From NCBI GenBank assembly GCA_038503065.1, contig JBCAMK010000012.1, positions 1,178,001 to 1,242,000 on the forward strand: DNA of 64,000 bases, in the 5' to 3' direction. Shown in pieces: positions 47,550-60,204 of this stretch. The first letter of the stretch is position 1. Each line of letters starts with the position of its first letter. The notes beneath the pieces were generated by a model. It did not search any database and was not told the origin of the DNA. It saw only the letters and a program-made list of their open reading frames with translations. A program made the translations under genes and the position numbers. Origin of the DNA: Paragyromitra xinjiangensis (taxonomy: Eukaryota; Ascomycota; Pezizomycetes; Pezizales; Discinaceae).

Positions 47550-48827
47550 AGGGATTGGGATGGGATAGGAATTACTGGCGTTTGTTTGTAGGTTGGAGTT
47601 TGAATTGATTTGGGGGTGGGTTGGGTTTAATGGGTTCACGTCGAAGTACGGATATAATCAGTTCCGTGATCGTTGTTTACGAATTTGTTGGGCTTGGAGG
47701 TGGCTCTAACTGGTATTTTGTGTTTCGTCTTGTGGTATAGGCGTTTATTTTGAGGAATAGAAATAAGACCTCGGGGAGTGTTGGTTTGACTTGATGTGAT
47801 TTTGGAATAAATGTTTTCGATTTGGGGTTTTTACTATTTATTTGGTAGAGATGGATTGTTAATTTAAAGACCATTGCTATTTTCTTTATACTCGGCAAAT
47901 CTATAGACAAGCGATTGAGCACCTAAACACCAGTACCCACAGAATTTATTGATTTTTGATTTTTGTGATGAGAAATAAATAGCTATAGACGCCTAAATAT
48001 GTACCCCAAAAGTACCTACATCCCCCCAAAAAGCAAAACCAACCATCTCACTCTCCCATTGCATCAGTGCCGGTCTCCGGGAGATGATCTTCCCTTCCAG
48101 CAACCCCTATCTCGTACGACAAACCTGCGAGGAACAGAAGAAGGGCAGGAACCCGCAGGATGCATTTTATTATTATTGCGTCCTGCGAGGAACCAAGATA
48201 ATGTTGTAAATCTAACCCTGCAGATGGCTCATCTTATCGGATAAGACGCGGGGTGTTACCAAATTTTCGATGGATCGAATCGGACTGGCTGACGTGACGA
48301 CTGGTTTTTTTTTGGGGGGGAAACACCCCACTTTGGAGGGGAAACAACGGAAACGAAAGCGAAAACGAAAACTTTTTTCTTTCTTTCTTTCTATCCACAC
48401 TGGGTTTTTTGTTTGGTGGGGTATTTTGTAGAGATTGTTTTCACAAGCGAGAGTAGAGTAGAGAAGGGATGAAAGAACAAGCCTTCGGTTTGAAACGGCA
48501 AGCGGGCAGCGGGACGAAGTCGGTAGTGTTTAGATCTCGAGGCCGAGACTCCGGAGTGAGGAGAAAAAAAAAACTTCTAGGGAGGGGGGCGAGACGGACT
48601 GGTTTTTTTTTTCTTCCCTCTTTCCTCTTGTAGATTATTATCCCTCATCGTCTTTTTTTTTCTCTTTCCTTTTCCTGTACCAGTGAGTAATATCTCTTAC
48701 TGTTGTTTATTATCTCTTACTAACTATATATATAAAGTCTTGTTTTCCCTCTTCCATCTTTTCTTTCATCTCCCCTCGTTTTTGATCCCCTCTCTCGACT
48801 TGTAACTCCACATCCCGAATAGCCACA
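47550..48827. other. Intergenic and promoter of PDX1
   Basis: This holds the 3' flank of the membrane-protein gene and then the PDX1 upstream region. The last 240 bases (about 48590-48827) are T/C-rich, a typical fungal leader, and include poly-T runs and a CTTT repeat near 48378-48392. No gene is seen. Confidence 0.6.
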
Positions 48828-49921
48828 ATGACCGATAACCAGCTCCCCGTCAATGGCAATGTCGAGCGTTCCGCTCTGTCTGCTGAATTCGTCCTCAAGG
48901 CTGGTCTGGCACGTATGTTGAAAGGCGGTGTCATCATGGACGTAGTCAATGCCGAGCAGGTGAGAATCCCATTCCCTCCCTCCCTCTCTCAAAAACCCCC
49001 CCTCTAACAAACCCCAGGCACGAATCGCAGAAGAAGCAGGAGCAGTCGCCGTAATGGCACTAGAACGTGTCCCAGCCGACATCCGCGCCGAAGGCGGCGT
49101 CTCAAGAATGTCAGATCCAAAAATGATCAAAGAAATAATGGAAGCCGTAACAATCCCCGTAATGGCTAAAGCAAGAATTGGACATTTCGTCGAATGCCAG
49201 GTATGAGTCATCCCCCCCACAAACCCTATTCATCATCATACTAAACAACTACAGATCCTTGAGGCAATTGGTGTAGACTACATTGACGAATCAGAGGTTC
49301 TCACACCTGCCGATAATGTCCACCACGTCGTTAAACACCCGTTCAAAGTACCATTCGTCTGCGGGTGCCGAAACCTCGGTGAAGCCCTCCGCCGCATCTC
49401 CGAAGGCGCAGCAATGAGTACATCCCCCCTCCCCATTTCCCCCTTCTACAGCCCCCCACTAACCCACTCTAGTTCGCACCAAAGGCGAAGCCGGTACCGG
49501 CGACATCGTCGAAGCCGTGAAACACATGCGAACCGTCACGAACGAGATCCGAAAAGCCCAGCTCCTCTCCGACGAGGAACTCTACGTAATGGCCAAAGAG
49601 ATCGGCGCACCATTCGACCTCCTAAAGGAGACAGCCCGTCTCGGTCGTCTCCCTGTCGTTAACTTCGCTGCTGGCGGTGTCGCGACCCCTGCTGACGCGG
49701 CGCTCATGATGCAGTTGGGCTGCGACGGTGTGTTTGTCGGTTCTGGTATCTTCAAGAGTGGGAATGCGGCGTTGAGGGCGAAGGCGATCGTCCAGGCTGT
49801 TACTCACTATAACGATGCGAAGGTGCTGGCTGAGGTTAGCAGCGACCTAGGGGAGGCTATGGTGGGGCTTAATGTGGAGAAGTTGACGGATCAGATGAAG
49901 ATGGCGAAGAGGGGGTGGTAG
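48828..49921 (+). CDS. pdx1: Pyridoxal 5'-phosphate synthase, PDX1/SNZ subunit
   Basis: Four exons, 48828-48959, 49018-49200, 49255-49417 and 49473-49921, give 308 aa, the family length. PDX1 makes pyridoxal phosphate from ribose 5-phosphate, glyceraldehyde 3-phosphate and ammonia supplied by the PDX2/SNO glutaminase; it forms a dodecamer of TIM barrels. The two catalytic lysines sit in their motifs: Lys95 in VMAKARIGH and Lys163 in [10 protein letters not shown]. Other signatures are [71 protein letters not shown] and [30 protein letters not shown]. The ATG has a CACAATG context. The partner PDX2/SNO gene is not in this window. Confidence 0.98.
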
Positions 49922-50759
49922 TTTATTGGATAAGGTGTTTTTTTTCTCTTCCTTTTCTTTAGGGTAATTTTCAACAGAAGCGTGTTTTGGATATAAAGAT
50001 CTCTTTTCTTATGTTTTTCTTCTACTCATCGGAGGTTTTTATTCTGTTTTTTTGGTTTATTTCATGTCCTAGATAAGACCGGAGGCCGGAGGGAAACTGG
50101 AACAAAAAAGCATTCAACTGCCTAGGTGTTGGAGGAATCCTTTCTATTTTATCCGTTTTTATTTTAGGTATTACATATACTGTATACTCTGTATTTGGAT
50201 GGCCCTGGTGAGATTTGCAAATGTCGTGATTTTTTTTCACCCTGGCTGTGATCTACCCCGCGTTGGAGATGATCAACCCCCACCTTCCGTTCTGGGTTAG
50301 TTGGTGGCTTAAACTGTTTTGGTTTGGGTCAGGAGTATGTGGGGTAATTAGACTGCAACTTCGTATTTATGTTGAACTATTGTGGGATGGCAGGTGCGAA
50401 AGAGATAGGCAGGGTCTTAATCATTCTTGGACTCCTGAACTATATGTGGGACAGGGGAAGTTGAGCAAGAGTGATGAAGAGGAATGATATCCAGCGATCC
50501 GATTCAGCATGGAACAGCACGTTGTAATCACAGTATATCACTCGGCGCTACAAATATCCTTAAACATGATAATTTGATTTATGATATCGACTAACTACAT
50601 GTAGTCTCTGATATGCTCACAACAGCGTTCGAAAAGTAGAGCTTAATGAGAATCCCCTCTTACTTCTCTCATATTTTTCCAAATTTTTTTAACTTCAAAA
50701 ACAGAAAACGGAACAGCCAACCCAAACCCTTACAAGCATGTACCAGAAAAATATCAAGA
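49922..50759. other. Tail-to-tail intergenic region
   Basis: This holds the 3' flanks of PDX1 and tyrosinase. Short frames (up to 79 aa) have no domain. Nothing else was recognised. Confidence 0.6.
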
Positions 50760-53174
50760 CTACAAGTCATCATCATCCTCAATACCACGAGCACGTCCAC
50801 GAGTAACCTCATACAGCGGCTTCCAATCATGATAAGTTGGTAGCTCCCTAGCATCCTCTGGCACCTCAACAATGACCGACGCTACACCAACCTTCAAGCT
50901 GAGAACCTCCTCACGGGAAACAGGGTCGTTATCAGTCTTATTGATTCTCCAGTGGAGATGCTTTGTCAAGAACGGGATGACGACCTCAGGTTCGAGACTC
51001 TGCAACTCTGGGATGGCGTCATCGGGGATACGGTCAATGAGGGCATTAGTTAGTGGGATGGATGCAGTGACAACCAGTTTGTTTGCGGCGTCAACCTTGC
51101 ATTTCTCGCAGCCGGTGGTGTGTGGGTCGTTAGCGAAGACGCCGAAGGTGCCGACGAGGTTGTCGTCTTCGACGCGGCGGATTGGGTCGTCGTTGAAGTT
51201 GCCCAAGAAGATGTGGACATTGAAGGAGCCTTCGAGGGCGTATTTCTCGACACGGAGATTGGCAAAGTACCTATGAAGTGTTAGGGGCTAATCATAAATG
51301 GGTGTGATGGATCTTACTCATGGTAGTGATTGTCATGGATCAGCTGCAGTCCACCTCCGGTGCGGTGCTGGGGCTCCTGAGAACTAGTATCGCCATGGCC
51401 ATGGCCATGGTGGTGATGATGGTGGTGATGATGATGGCCTGAATGTGGCTCATCATCACCAGGTCCGTCAGTTTGTGGGATTCCAATGCCGCTCTGATCG
51501 CCACCGGCTCTGGCAGGCGCAAATCCAGACGCAAGGATAGAGGAAAGACCCCCTCGGAGCCTGCTGATCGGTGCAGTCTTTCCGTACAACTTTTGTACGG
51601 CGGCCTGAACGTTGGCCTTAACTTGAGCCGCGGAGACGACACCCCAGTCGACAAGTTCGGGGTAGGTGCTGCCAAAAACTTTCAGATTTCTGGCGGATTC
51701 GGAGTACCAGAACGTGGTGTCATTCTGATGGAACGGAACAAGAGCTATTGATGTGTTAAATCTATAATACTCGTAGTCGTCGGGTATGTAACAACTTACG
51801 GGTACTGGGGCCTTCAATATCAGGTTCCACATTCGGGTTATCGGTACCATTGGCCCAAAAGGTGGAATTTGCAGCTTGCTGGTCTACAACGTAGCTGGTA
51901 GGGTTCAACGCTTGCCAAAGGGCGAAGATACGATCGACATTGCAGTGGTGAAGCCAGAAAACGGGATCGAAACCAGCGTAGGCGGGGTCAGACTGGAGAA
52001 CTTGTTAGAACTTTTAACGAGAGCATGGTATAAGTTTCTTACCATGTGTCCATCTCCTCCAATCATCGTGTGAATAGTGTTGTGGACGGATTCCAGTGAG
52101 TCATAGTCGTCAGGGTTGTTATTGTTGTTCCAGCCATCATTGGAGAAGTACTGGAAGTTCTGGTAGTTGTTCTTGCTGAGAAGGGCAAAGATTCTGTCAC
52201 GGAGACTAAGGGGCAATAACCATGTTAGTAAATTTCAAAAACCAAAGAATAGCTTGAGTTGCTTACTTGAGAAGGGGCCTCCGAGTTGGTGGGAAAGATG
52301 GAGTTGAGGCGAAATTCGCCATTGCTGTCGCAACTGCTTGTGGACGACTATCATCATTTGGCCTTGGTCGTGTGCCTGTGCCTGGCTGGCGAACAGTATT
52401 GAGCCAGACACTTTGGGGAGAGTACTGGAAAAGGCATTAGTATAGATGAATGGATTAATTCGATGCTGATAGGTACTGTGGGATTTCATACCGGGAAATC
52501 GGCCTTGTCAATAGTACCAAAGTTATAGCTATAGAGTGGATTGTTGATGGTCTTCGGCCCAGTCGCCGTCACAACTTGAACAGTCTTCTGTTTGAGGACG
52601 ATATCGGGCAATGCTGAATTAGCTGCAAAGTCCCAGTATCTATTGTAGATTGTAAACGGTTAGAGAGTGATATCCCATAGGACTGTCAAAGGCTAGGTAC
52701 TTACGGAATACGGAGAGATGGCAAAACACGAGTGTACTTGTCCTTATCAGCACCAGCAGGGAAAGCTGCAATAGCAGCTTTGGCATTGGCATAAAGAGTT
52801 TGCTATAGAATACAGAATGATAATCAGCATCTCAATTTCAAAGCAGGCAGGCTAAGTAATAGATTTACCTCAAAGAGTGCAAGATATGGACGATGCCATG
52901 GCAAGAACAAAATGCTCGAATGAGTACAATATCCAGCTCTGTTACCATTGCCAGTGACACCGTCCCAAGCTTTGTACGGACGTCCGTGAATCCCAGAAAT
53001 CTGGTACCAGGAGAGTTTGTCAGTCTTTGGAAGGCTTTGCATACGCTGCAGACCAAGCAGGTAAATATTGAACAAGTCTGCATCCTGATATAGCTCGCTA
53101 ATCTCAAGACGGAGTGGGACAGCAGCCCCGTTGACCCCGTCCTTGATTCCGGTGATGTCGACGTAGTCTGTCAT
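50760..53174 (-). CDS. Tyrosinase (polyphenol oxidase, type-3 copper)
   Basis: Eight exons, 52869-53174, 52705-52802, 52492-52639, 52267-52424, 52043-52205, 51800-51992, 51318-51744 and 50760-51270, give 667 aa. Tyrosinase hydroxylates monophenols and oxidises diphenols to quinones for melanin. Copper A ligands are His63 ([10 protein letters not shown]), His85 and His94 ([12 protein letters not shown]). Cys83-x-His85 fits the Cys-His thioether of fungal tyrosinases. Copper B ligands are His278 and His282 ([13 protein letters not shown]) and one His of the 306-307 pair ([14 protein letters not shown]). No signal peptide is visible, which suits an intracellular pro-enzyme with a C-terminal shielding domain (about 490-667, including CEKC and an acidic end). 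Residues 459-468 are ten consecutive histidines between the catalytic core and the C-terminal domain, which is unusual. Confidence 0.97.
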
Positions 53175-54150
53175 GTTTGTTTATGATGACTGAGATAGAT
53201 TTGAGGGGGATTGTGATGCTAGGTGAGGGGGAATAGGTCGAGAGGGCGGATGAAGAGGGGTATTTGTAGATAAAACAGAATATTCAGCTGGGAGGGGTCG
53301 TGATATCAAAAAAGAAAATTAAAAATAAGAGGTCGGCTGAACCAGCTGAACCAAACAGGAACTCTGATGATACTGAGAAGGCTCGGGCCAATGATTCCTT
53401 TTCCATTCTCCATACCACACCCCGAATCCAGGGCAACCTCGAAACAGGGTTCAATAGCGGTAACGATATTCTGCAAGTAAACATTTAAAGACGGGCGTGG
53501 TGGCACCGTGAATAGTCTTGGGTAACACAGATGCATGGATAGACAGAAGATGTCTACCCTTTAGGTGTAGCCCATCCTATAAGGCTGGATTAGAATCGAA
53601 TCATCTATAGACTTTCCCAGCCATTGGAGGGGGCACATGGCCCGTGAGACATGCAGCCTTGCTTTTCAGCCCCAAGCGAATGCAGCAATCCCACACGCCC
53701 AGAATCTTTACCGGCAGCCGAAAAAGCGGGGTTGAACGTTCATTTCTGGATCTTGAGTTCTTTTCGCCTATCATAAGGCACCTTGGATAACGCCCGTGCT
53801 GAGGTGAGATGGTCGGGATTTGAATCAGTAATTGGGCCTCGTTGGGAGCTATGACCGTAATCAGGCTTGGGGAGCGGGACCGTCCCATTCGCCTCACTGC
53901 CGATCAGATTGCGCAACTTCGGTTCTGGAGATAATCTACTGGTTAGCATAACGTTACATAGACTGTGGCCTGAAGATTAAATACTCGATTTGTACCGGAG
54001 AATCATATGGACAGCTATATAAAAGCACGCGTTTAGACAGCTGCTCATGGCTAAGGCTACTGTGAAACACTCGATATCGGGTTTATCAAAAACGCAGTTC
54101 AATTCCCACTCTGTATGATTACTGGCGTATAGCTCTGCCTTGTATGAATA
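53175..54150. other. Intergenic and tyrosinase promoter
   Basis: This is the upstream region of tyrosinase and the 3' flank of the FMN-binding protein gene. Frames of up to 98 codons have no domain. A TATATAAAAG sequence lies at about 54014 on the plus strand with no gene obviously attached. Confidence 0.5.
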
Positions 54151-55164
54151 TCAATTTCCTTTTTTCGCAGCAGCTTCCTCTGCATACGCCTGCTCAGCCG
54201 AATTCCTCTTCTCAATGAAGCCGCTGACATGTTCCGGCACCTCCTTCACCAAGTTATCCGAGCTAGGAACGGGTGTGCCCAGGGTTTCGAAAAACGGAAC
54301 CACCCCCGTCCACACCTTCTCCCGTAACCCAGGCCTTTCATTATCCTTCTTATCATCCGACGGTGGCCCAATTCTAACCTTTGCGGAAGCACTGGTGATC
54401 TTCATCCTCAATATAGACGTTGAGCTCATTTCTGCCTCATCAGGTGGAATACGAGTATGTTCCCATCGCCCGGAAACAACAGAATTAGTGATTAGTTCCA
54501 TCGCGTAGAGTTTTTCGGCCGAGTCTTCAACCATTGTTGCAGTGCCATGGAGCGTTGCAGACCGGTAGTTGTAAGAGTGAGAATTGGGCGTGAGTGACAG
54601 GACCAGTCCATCAATCTTGGTAGCGGCAACACAAAGGGGAATTCCGGCTGACCCACTGCGTGCGAGGTTCATAATGCGGGAAGAAACGTAACCGTGGAGG
54701 TAGCTGAAACGGTTGTCAGTTTCGTGTTAACGCCGCATGAAGTATGCTTTTTGATATGGGAACAGTGGGAAATGTGATGCAAGAACTTACCAGTCGAGAG
54801 GATCAGACTCGGAAGAACTGGGGTAGTCAAAAGACCCCATCTGCCCTATCATTGGTAGGATCGTCGGGAGCGGTGCTGATAACGGGTCTTTTAGGTCTGA
54901 GAGTGTTATGAAAGAAACGTGGAGCACGGGAGTGGAATTGACGATTCGGTGAATAGTTGATGCATCGTAGGCAGCTATTGAATTGTAAGAAAGTGATCTC
55001 AGCAAATAAATCCAGGACTAAACTGCCATCGTTTCAAGGTTGTACTAGGCTTAATGGAAGCATGCAGGTATTAAACGCCTTGCTAAATAAAGCGACATAC
55101 CTCGCTGATTCTTTCTATTCACCTTATTAACTGGAGTCTTGGGGTAGCTGAGTTCCCGTGGCAT
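54151..55164 (-). CDS. FMN-binding split-barrel protein (pyridoxamine-phosphate-oxidase-like)
   Basis: Three exons, 55101-55164, 54791-54974 and 54151-54703, give 266 aa. The protein belongs to the flavin-nucleotide-binding, pyridoxamine 5'-phosphate oxidase-related family. The sequence shows the short basic start MPRELSYPKTPVNKVNRKNQR, the IHRIVNSTPVLHVSFI strand pair, LPMIGQMGSFDYP, YLHGYVSSRIMN, PLCVAATKIDGLVLSLTP and HSYNYRSATLHGTATMV, the core of the FMN-binding barrel, then an Ala/Glu-rich C-terminal tail. The substrate is unknown; members are often annotated as flavin reductases or heme-degradation-like proteins. The position near tyrosinase gives no clear functional link. Confidence 0.92.
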
Positions 55165-57133
55165 GGCGGAACGTAAGTGTTATAAATGTGGAGGAGTTTC
55201 TACTTGTCTCTGCAATTGAACTCGAAGTGCAGGTTTATGTACAACCTTTCCGCGTGAGTCACATCGTCCTTCCCCGTTGAGTGTGAATCAAAGGAACGTA
55301 CTTCGATGCGTTACCCGCCAAGGATTTCCACGTCTAGCCTAGTAAGTCAGAATAAATTTATAATAAGCGGAGGTTGATTCGTCACGCATAACGGCGGGGA
55401 AGTTTTATATGAAAACGGAAGGTCGGAATTATAGTTATCGATAAGGGTTAGGGTTTCTTGGAGCATCGCGGGATGTCCAACTCCACCTGTCATCTTTCAT
55501 TGTATATCTCAGCTAGTTAGCAATGTATCTATCCTCCATAAGTTAATAAATCCTTCCAGGGACTAAATTGCCGACAGGCTTTGCGATCAGAAACCAAATG
55601 TCATCAGTGCATAGAAATACCCTCTAACTCGGAAAGCCTCGAAGAATCACGACGCTGGGCAGGAATAGAATATGAAATGGTGAGATTGTGATGAAGGAGG
55701 TTTTAGGGGTGGTAGTGGGTTTGACGGTGCGCAGAAGGGCCTTATATGACTATCCGCAACTATTGAGTGCATAAGGTAGGACCTAGTAATCGAAACCCTT
55801 CTATCTGAGCACTTTTGCTATAATTCGAGGGATATTGAGCTTGATTTCTCTAATTTGAGAAGAATAGATACAATATGAGTGCTTTAAGGCTCAGCTGAGA
55901 ATATTACTATTTCTATCCACAGAACCCTCGAGCGTAACTACATGTAGATTAGGAACAACGACTGTCCATATCACTAGGTAAGCTGCAACACGAAGGTCCT
56001 GAGGAAAATGAGCTCAAAAGCTCCATTTTGAGAAAGTTAGATACATCTCTCGCGCTTTGTGATCGTGCCATCCGTTGCCTATTCTGTTGCCTATTCCATT
56101 TCTCACCACATTTTAGTTCAATACACCACCCAAAATCTAGCTAGAAGTGGTGCGAAGTGATGAGGTAAAGCTCTTTCCCTACCAATAAGAAAGCCATCAT
56201 GGGGAGGATCTCGCCTTGATCGGTATAGCGTTAGGTGCTAAATAAACAAAAGCATTTGACCAAAAACTACTTGCATTGCGTTATGCAGACTTCCTTTTTT
56301 TTCCCCTCAACTGCATAATTAACGCTCTCAACTCAATCATATTCTCTCAATAATACTCCCTCACTAAACTTTCTCATAAACACCTCTATAGTGCTCGCCA
56401 TAATGCTCACTATAATGCTCGTTATTGAAATCCGTTAAGTCGGTGCGCCTAGCACGCCATTGTGGCTTCAGCCTAGGAAACGTAATATTAGGCATCAGGA
56501 ACTAAGTGTCATAGCGGAGACCCAAAAAAGAAGCATTAGTTGTGTATCACAGATCGTAAAGCGCAGGGCTCATATCGATTATGCACGTAGTCCATCTTGA
56601 ACGAAAAGTGAAAAAGAAAAAGAAAAAAGAAAAGAATGTAGACCACGCGTCCATGGTTATTAGCAATGGGATGATATACATGTACCCGTTACTTTGTGTA
56701 TCTTCACCGGGTTGTGTGGAACGCCTCGTACCTTACTTAATTTGGAAACCCTATAGATTTAAGTGGAATATTAGAAATGAGGGAGAGCGACAACTTTTGG
56801 TACCGTTGTGCTCTTCAGTTGATGATCTTCAGGGAGCTTACGAATAACAAATTGCGGTCCATACCACATAGCCTTATGAGCTGTAAAACCACTTTGTTTA
56901 CAGAGAGCCTAGGGGCCTAATATTTTGTCTAATTCTGACATCATGGGGAAATTGAACAACTGAATCGCTGTATAATTGTGGAAATATCTAAAGCTCGGCT
57001 TTATAAATACGTAAATGACCAACGGCACGTGACTGAGGCCCTCACGTTACACAAAGGACAGGTACCTGAACTTCACGAACATCATCAAAGCCCTAAACTA
57101 CGCCGTTCAAGCTTCGTCAAAAACGGATTGGCC
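55165..57133. other. Intergenic, AT-rich, no gene seen
   Basis: About 2 kb between the divergent FMN-binding protein and LAS21 genes. It is AT-leaning, with repeated ATAATGCTC-type words at about 56390-56430. The frame at 56581-56847 has a Lys-rich start from an A-rich run and no domain. Confidence 0.5.
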
Positions 57134-60069
57134 ATGAAGGCCGCCAACTCCTGGCTGCTCGTCGCAGTCGTCAATGTTCTCCTCCCTCTAGGAATTATCA
57201 TCTTCGCAAAAGGCTTTTTCCCATACAAACCGGTCTTTCCCGGTCTTGCCGTTTTTGATGCCAGCGCGAAGCCTCTCCCGGCGCCTTTCAATAAGGTCGT
57301 TTTTATGGTTGTTGATGCGCTGCGGAGGTAGTATACAGTCTCACTAGAGATCCACAGACACCAGATACTAATGTCTTTATAGTGACTTTGTGTTCTCAGA
57401 GAACTCCGCGTTCCATTTCACCCAGAGGTAATTTGACCCCCTGTTCTAAAAAACAGCACCTCCGAACACCGAATAACATCATGCAGCCTTATATCCTCAG
57501 GTTCAGCAATACCATTCACTGCTCATGCAACTTCACCGACGATTACAATGCCCCGAGTAAAGGCTCTTACAACCGGTTCGATACCGAGCTTCTTGGATGT
57601 GATCCTCAACTTCGCCGAGTCAGACACGTCGTCAACCCTCGCCAATCAAGACAATTGGTTAGCGCAGATCAAGCAGCGTGGCGGGAATATCATTATGTAT
57701 GGAGATGACACATGGCTCAAGCTCTTCCCGGATATGTTTGGGCGCTCAGACGGAACTTCGAGCTTTTTCGTTTCGGTATGGTTAACCCTAACCCTTGGCA
57801 GTATCATTTTCCCGGGCTTGTTTTATGAATGAATTTCTAATATTGTGGAAACAGGACTTCACAGAGGTTGATAATAATGTTACGCGGCATATCGATGATG
57901 AATTGATAAGAGATGATTGGGATGGTATGGTTATGCACTATTTAGGCCTCGATCATATTGGTCACAAGGCTGGACCGCGTAGTCCATATATGCTTCCTAA
58001 ACAGCAAGAGATGGACGACATAGTCCGAAAAATCTATACTGCCATTGAGACACAGCCTCATTTAGAATCAACTCTATTTGTGCTCGCTGGAGACCATGGC
58101 ATGAACGATGCTGGTAACCACGGTGGTTCCGCTCCTGGCGAGACATCACCTGCGTTAGTACTTATGTCTCCAAAGTTCGGCAAGATGTTTCCTGGAGGAA
58201 GAGAATGTCCAACTCTACCGAAGGAGGAGTTCGATTTCTACACTACTGTTGAACAGTCAGATGTTGTTCCGACACTTGCAGGCCTTCTCGGGTTTCCAGT
58301 GCCGAAGAACAACCTCGGGGTTTTTATTCCTTCACTCCTGGAGATGTGGAATAGTATGTCTCTTTTATATTCACTATGCATTTTCCAGTCTTGCTGGGAA
58401 ATGGTTCGCAATTGCTGACGAAGAGAAGCGGGCGACAGGGTTGAATTGATGCTGCGGAACGCTCAGCAATTGCTAGCGATCGTTAGAGCAGCATACCCCG
58501 ATTTTGATAGCAAGAGCATCCTCGATGACTGTTCCACGACAAACACCGATGTAGATGAATTGGCTTGCTGGTGGGGAAAATCCTTGGAAGCTAATAAGCG
58601 TTCCTCCAGCAACGATATAGACCATGCAACCACCCTCAATTTACTATTCAAATTCTCGACCCGCTGCCAAGATCTCCTCTCGATGGCTGCGAGCAACTAT
58701 AACCTCAATTGGATGTCTATCGGGATAGCTGTGATGTCTCTAGCGTCTATACTTTCCATATTCAGTTTTGTACCACTTTTGGAGAGTTCGAAGCTTGCGA
58801 ATCTGTTCTTCCCGGCAATTACAGTAGCGTATGGGATTATGATGTTTGCAAGCAGCTACGTTGAGGAGGAACACAACTTTTGGTATTGGGTTGCTTCGGG
58901 GTGGTTTCTCGCCATTTTTATCAAAGGGTACGTTGCCTTTGAGTGCTAATCAGTTCAAGATTACTGACAAGGTGATAGACATAAAAGAGTCGGTGCATTC
59001 CCATCCTTAGGGGTCTTGGGTTTGCTACGCGTTGCTCGTCGTTGGAATCAAACAGGCCAAAAGCATGCCGGAGCATCTGATATTTCCAAAGATTTCCTCC
59101 AGCAACACCCAGACCTATTATGGATACTTGTTATTGCTACTTACTCTACGATCTTCCTTCGGCTTTCAAACCGAACGTTCCGTCGAGCTGGGCGTGAGGT
59201 GGCATTCATATTTGCATTTACGACGATGACATCGGCGTTGGCTTTTAAATTCGCGTTCGCTGCTCAGGATACACCAGAGCTAATACCGCCAGACTTGATG
59301 TCAGTGGTTGAGTGGATGGAAGAAATGCCCCTTGTGAATATGGCCAGAGCAACATTCAGCGCCATCTTTGCTGGCGTCGCGTACACGGCCTTTTTCGAGT
59401 TTCGACATAGCACCCCATACAGTAGGTTTCGTCCAAGCTTCCGATAATTCACATACAAATGCTGACCGTCTAGATGACCTGATGTCCCTCAATGCCGCTG
59501 TGGTCTTTATGGACCTATTTAATGTTTTCCTCGTTACCCAAACACGACTTGTCAATATCCCATTATTCACCGTCTTCCAGCTTGTCGCTTGGCTTCTTGG
59601 TACCATGCGCCACCTCTCCGCAACAGAGCTCACCCTCTCCACCTTAATCCTCTCCCACTTCTCTTTCTTCGCCTTCGGCGGCGCCAATGCCATCTCATCC
59701 GTTGACCTATCTAACGCGTACAATGGCATATCAGGGTACAACGTTATCGTCGTTGCACTCTTGACATTCGCAAGTAACTGGATCGGACCTATCTACTGGA
59801 GCTGTGTTGGGGCTATCTTACTGGCGCAGAGGAGGATTCTAGACGAGAAAGTATTTTTGAGACATACTGTGGCGTTGACGACATTCCATTGCGTTGCAGT
59901 GGTGTTTGTGATGACGGCGTGTACGATGTTGAGGACGCATCTGTTTATTTGGACTGTGTTCTCACCGAAGTTTTTGTATAGCATGGCGTGGGTGTTGGGG
60001 GGACATGGATTGGTTAATTTGGGAGTGGGAGGAGCGATGGCGTGGATTGGGAGGAGGAGTCTGGTTTGA
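57134..60069 (+). CDS. las21: GPI ethanolamine phosphate transferase 2 (LAS21/GPI7)
   Basis: Seven exons, 57134-57327, 57383-57427, 57487-57775, 57855-58353, 58429-58927, 58979-59421 and 59474-60069, give 854 aa. LAS21 adds ethanolamine phosphate to the second mannose of GPI anchors in the ER. The N-terminal membrane anchor (residues 6-25) and GFFPYKP are followed by the alkaline-phosphatase-like domain: VVDALRSDFVF (Asp61), FTQSLISSGSAIPFTAHA with TITMPR holding the nucleophilic Thr, MYGDDTWLKLFP, MHYLGLDHIGHKAG and AGDHGMNDAGNHGG. The C-terminal half is multi-pass membrane, including RRWNQTGQKHAG. The acceptor before exon 5 is ambiguous by one codon (58426 or 58429). An upstream extension of the frame to 56978 looks non-coding. 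Confidence 0.95.
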
Positions 60070-60204
60070 TACCATAGTATTGGGATAAATGGTTTGTGTA
60101 TTATATATCCGGTTCGGGGGAGGTGAAGGGTAGATTGGTTGTTTGTATTGTCTTTAGCAATTAGATATATCGCGACCGCCTCCAGTATCGAGATAGCCTC
60201 TTCG

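Noticed and set aside
50593..50603. Recurring CTACATGTAG-type words (also near 55938 and 29488)
   Set aside because: Short palindromic words in AT-rich DNA with no consistent position relative to genes; likely chance.
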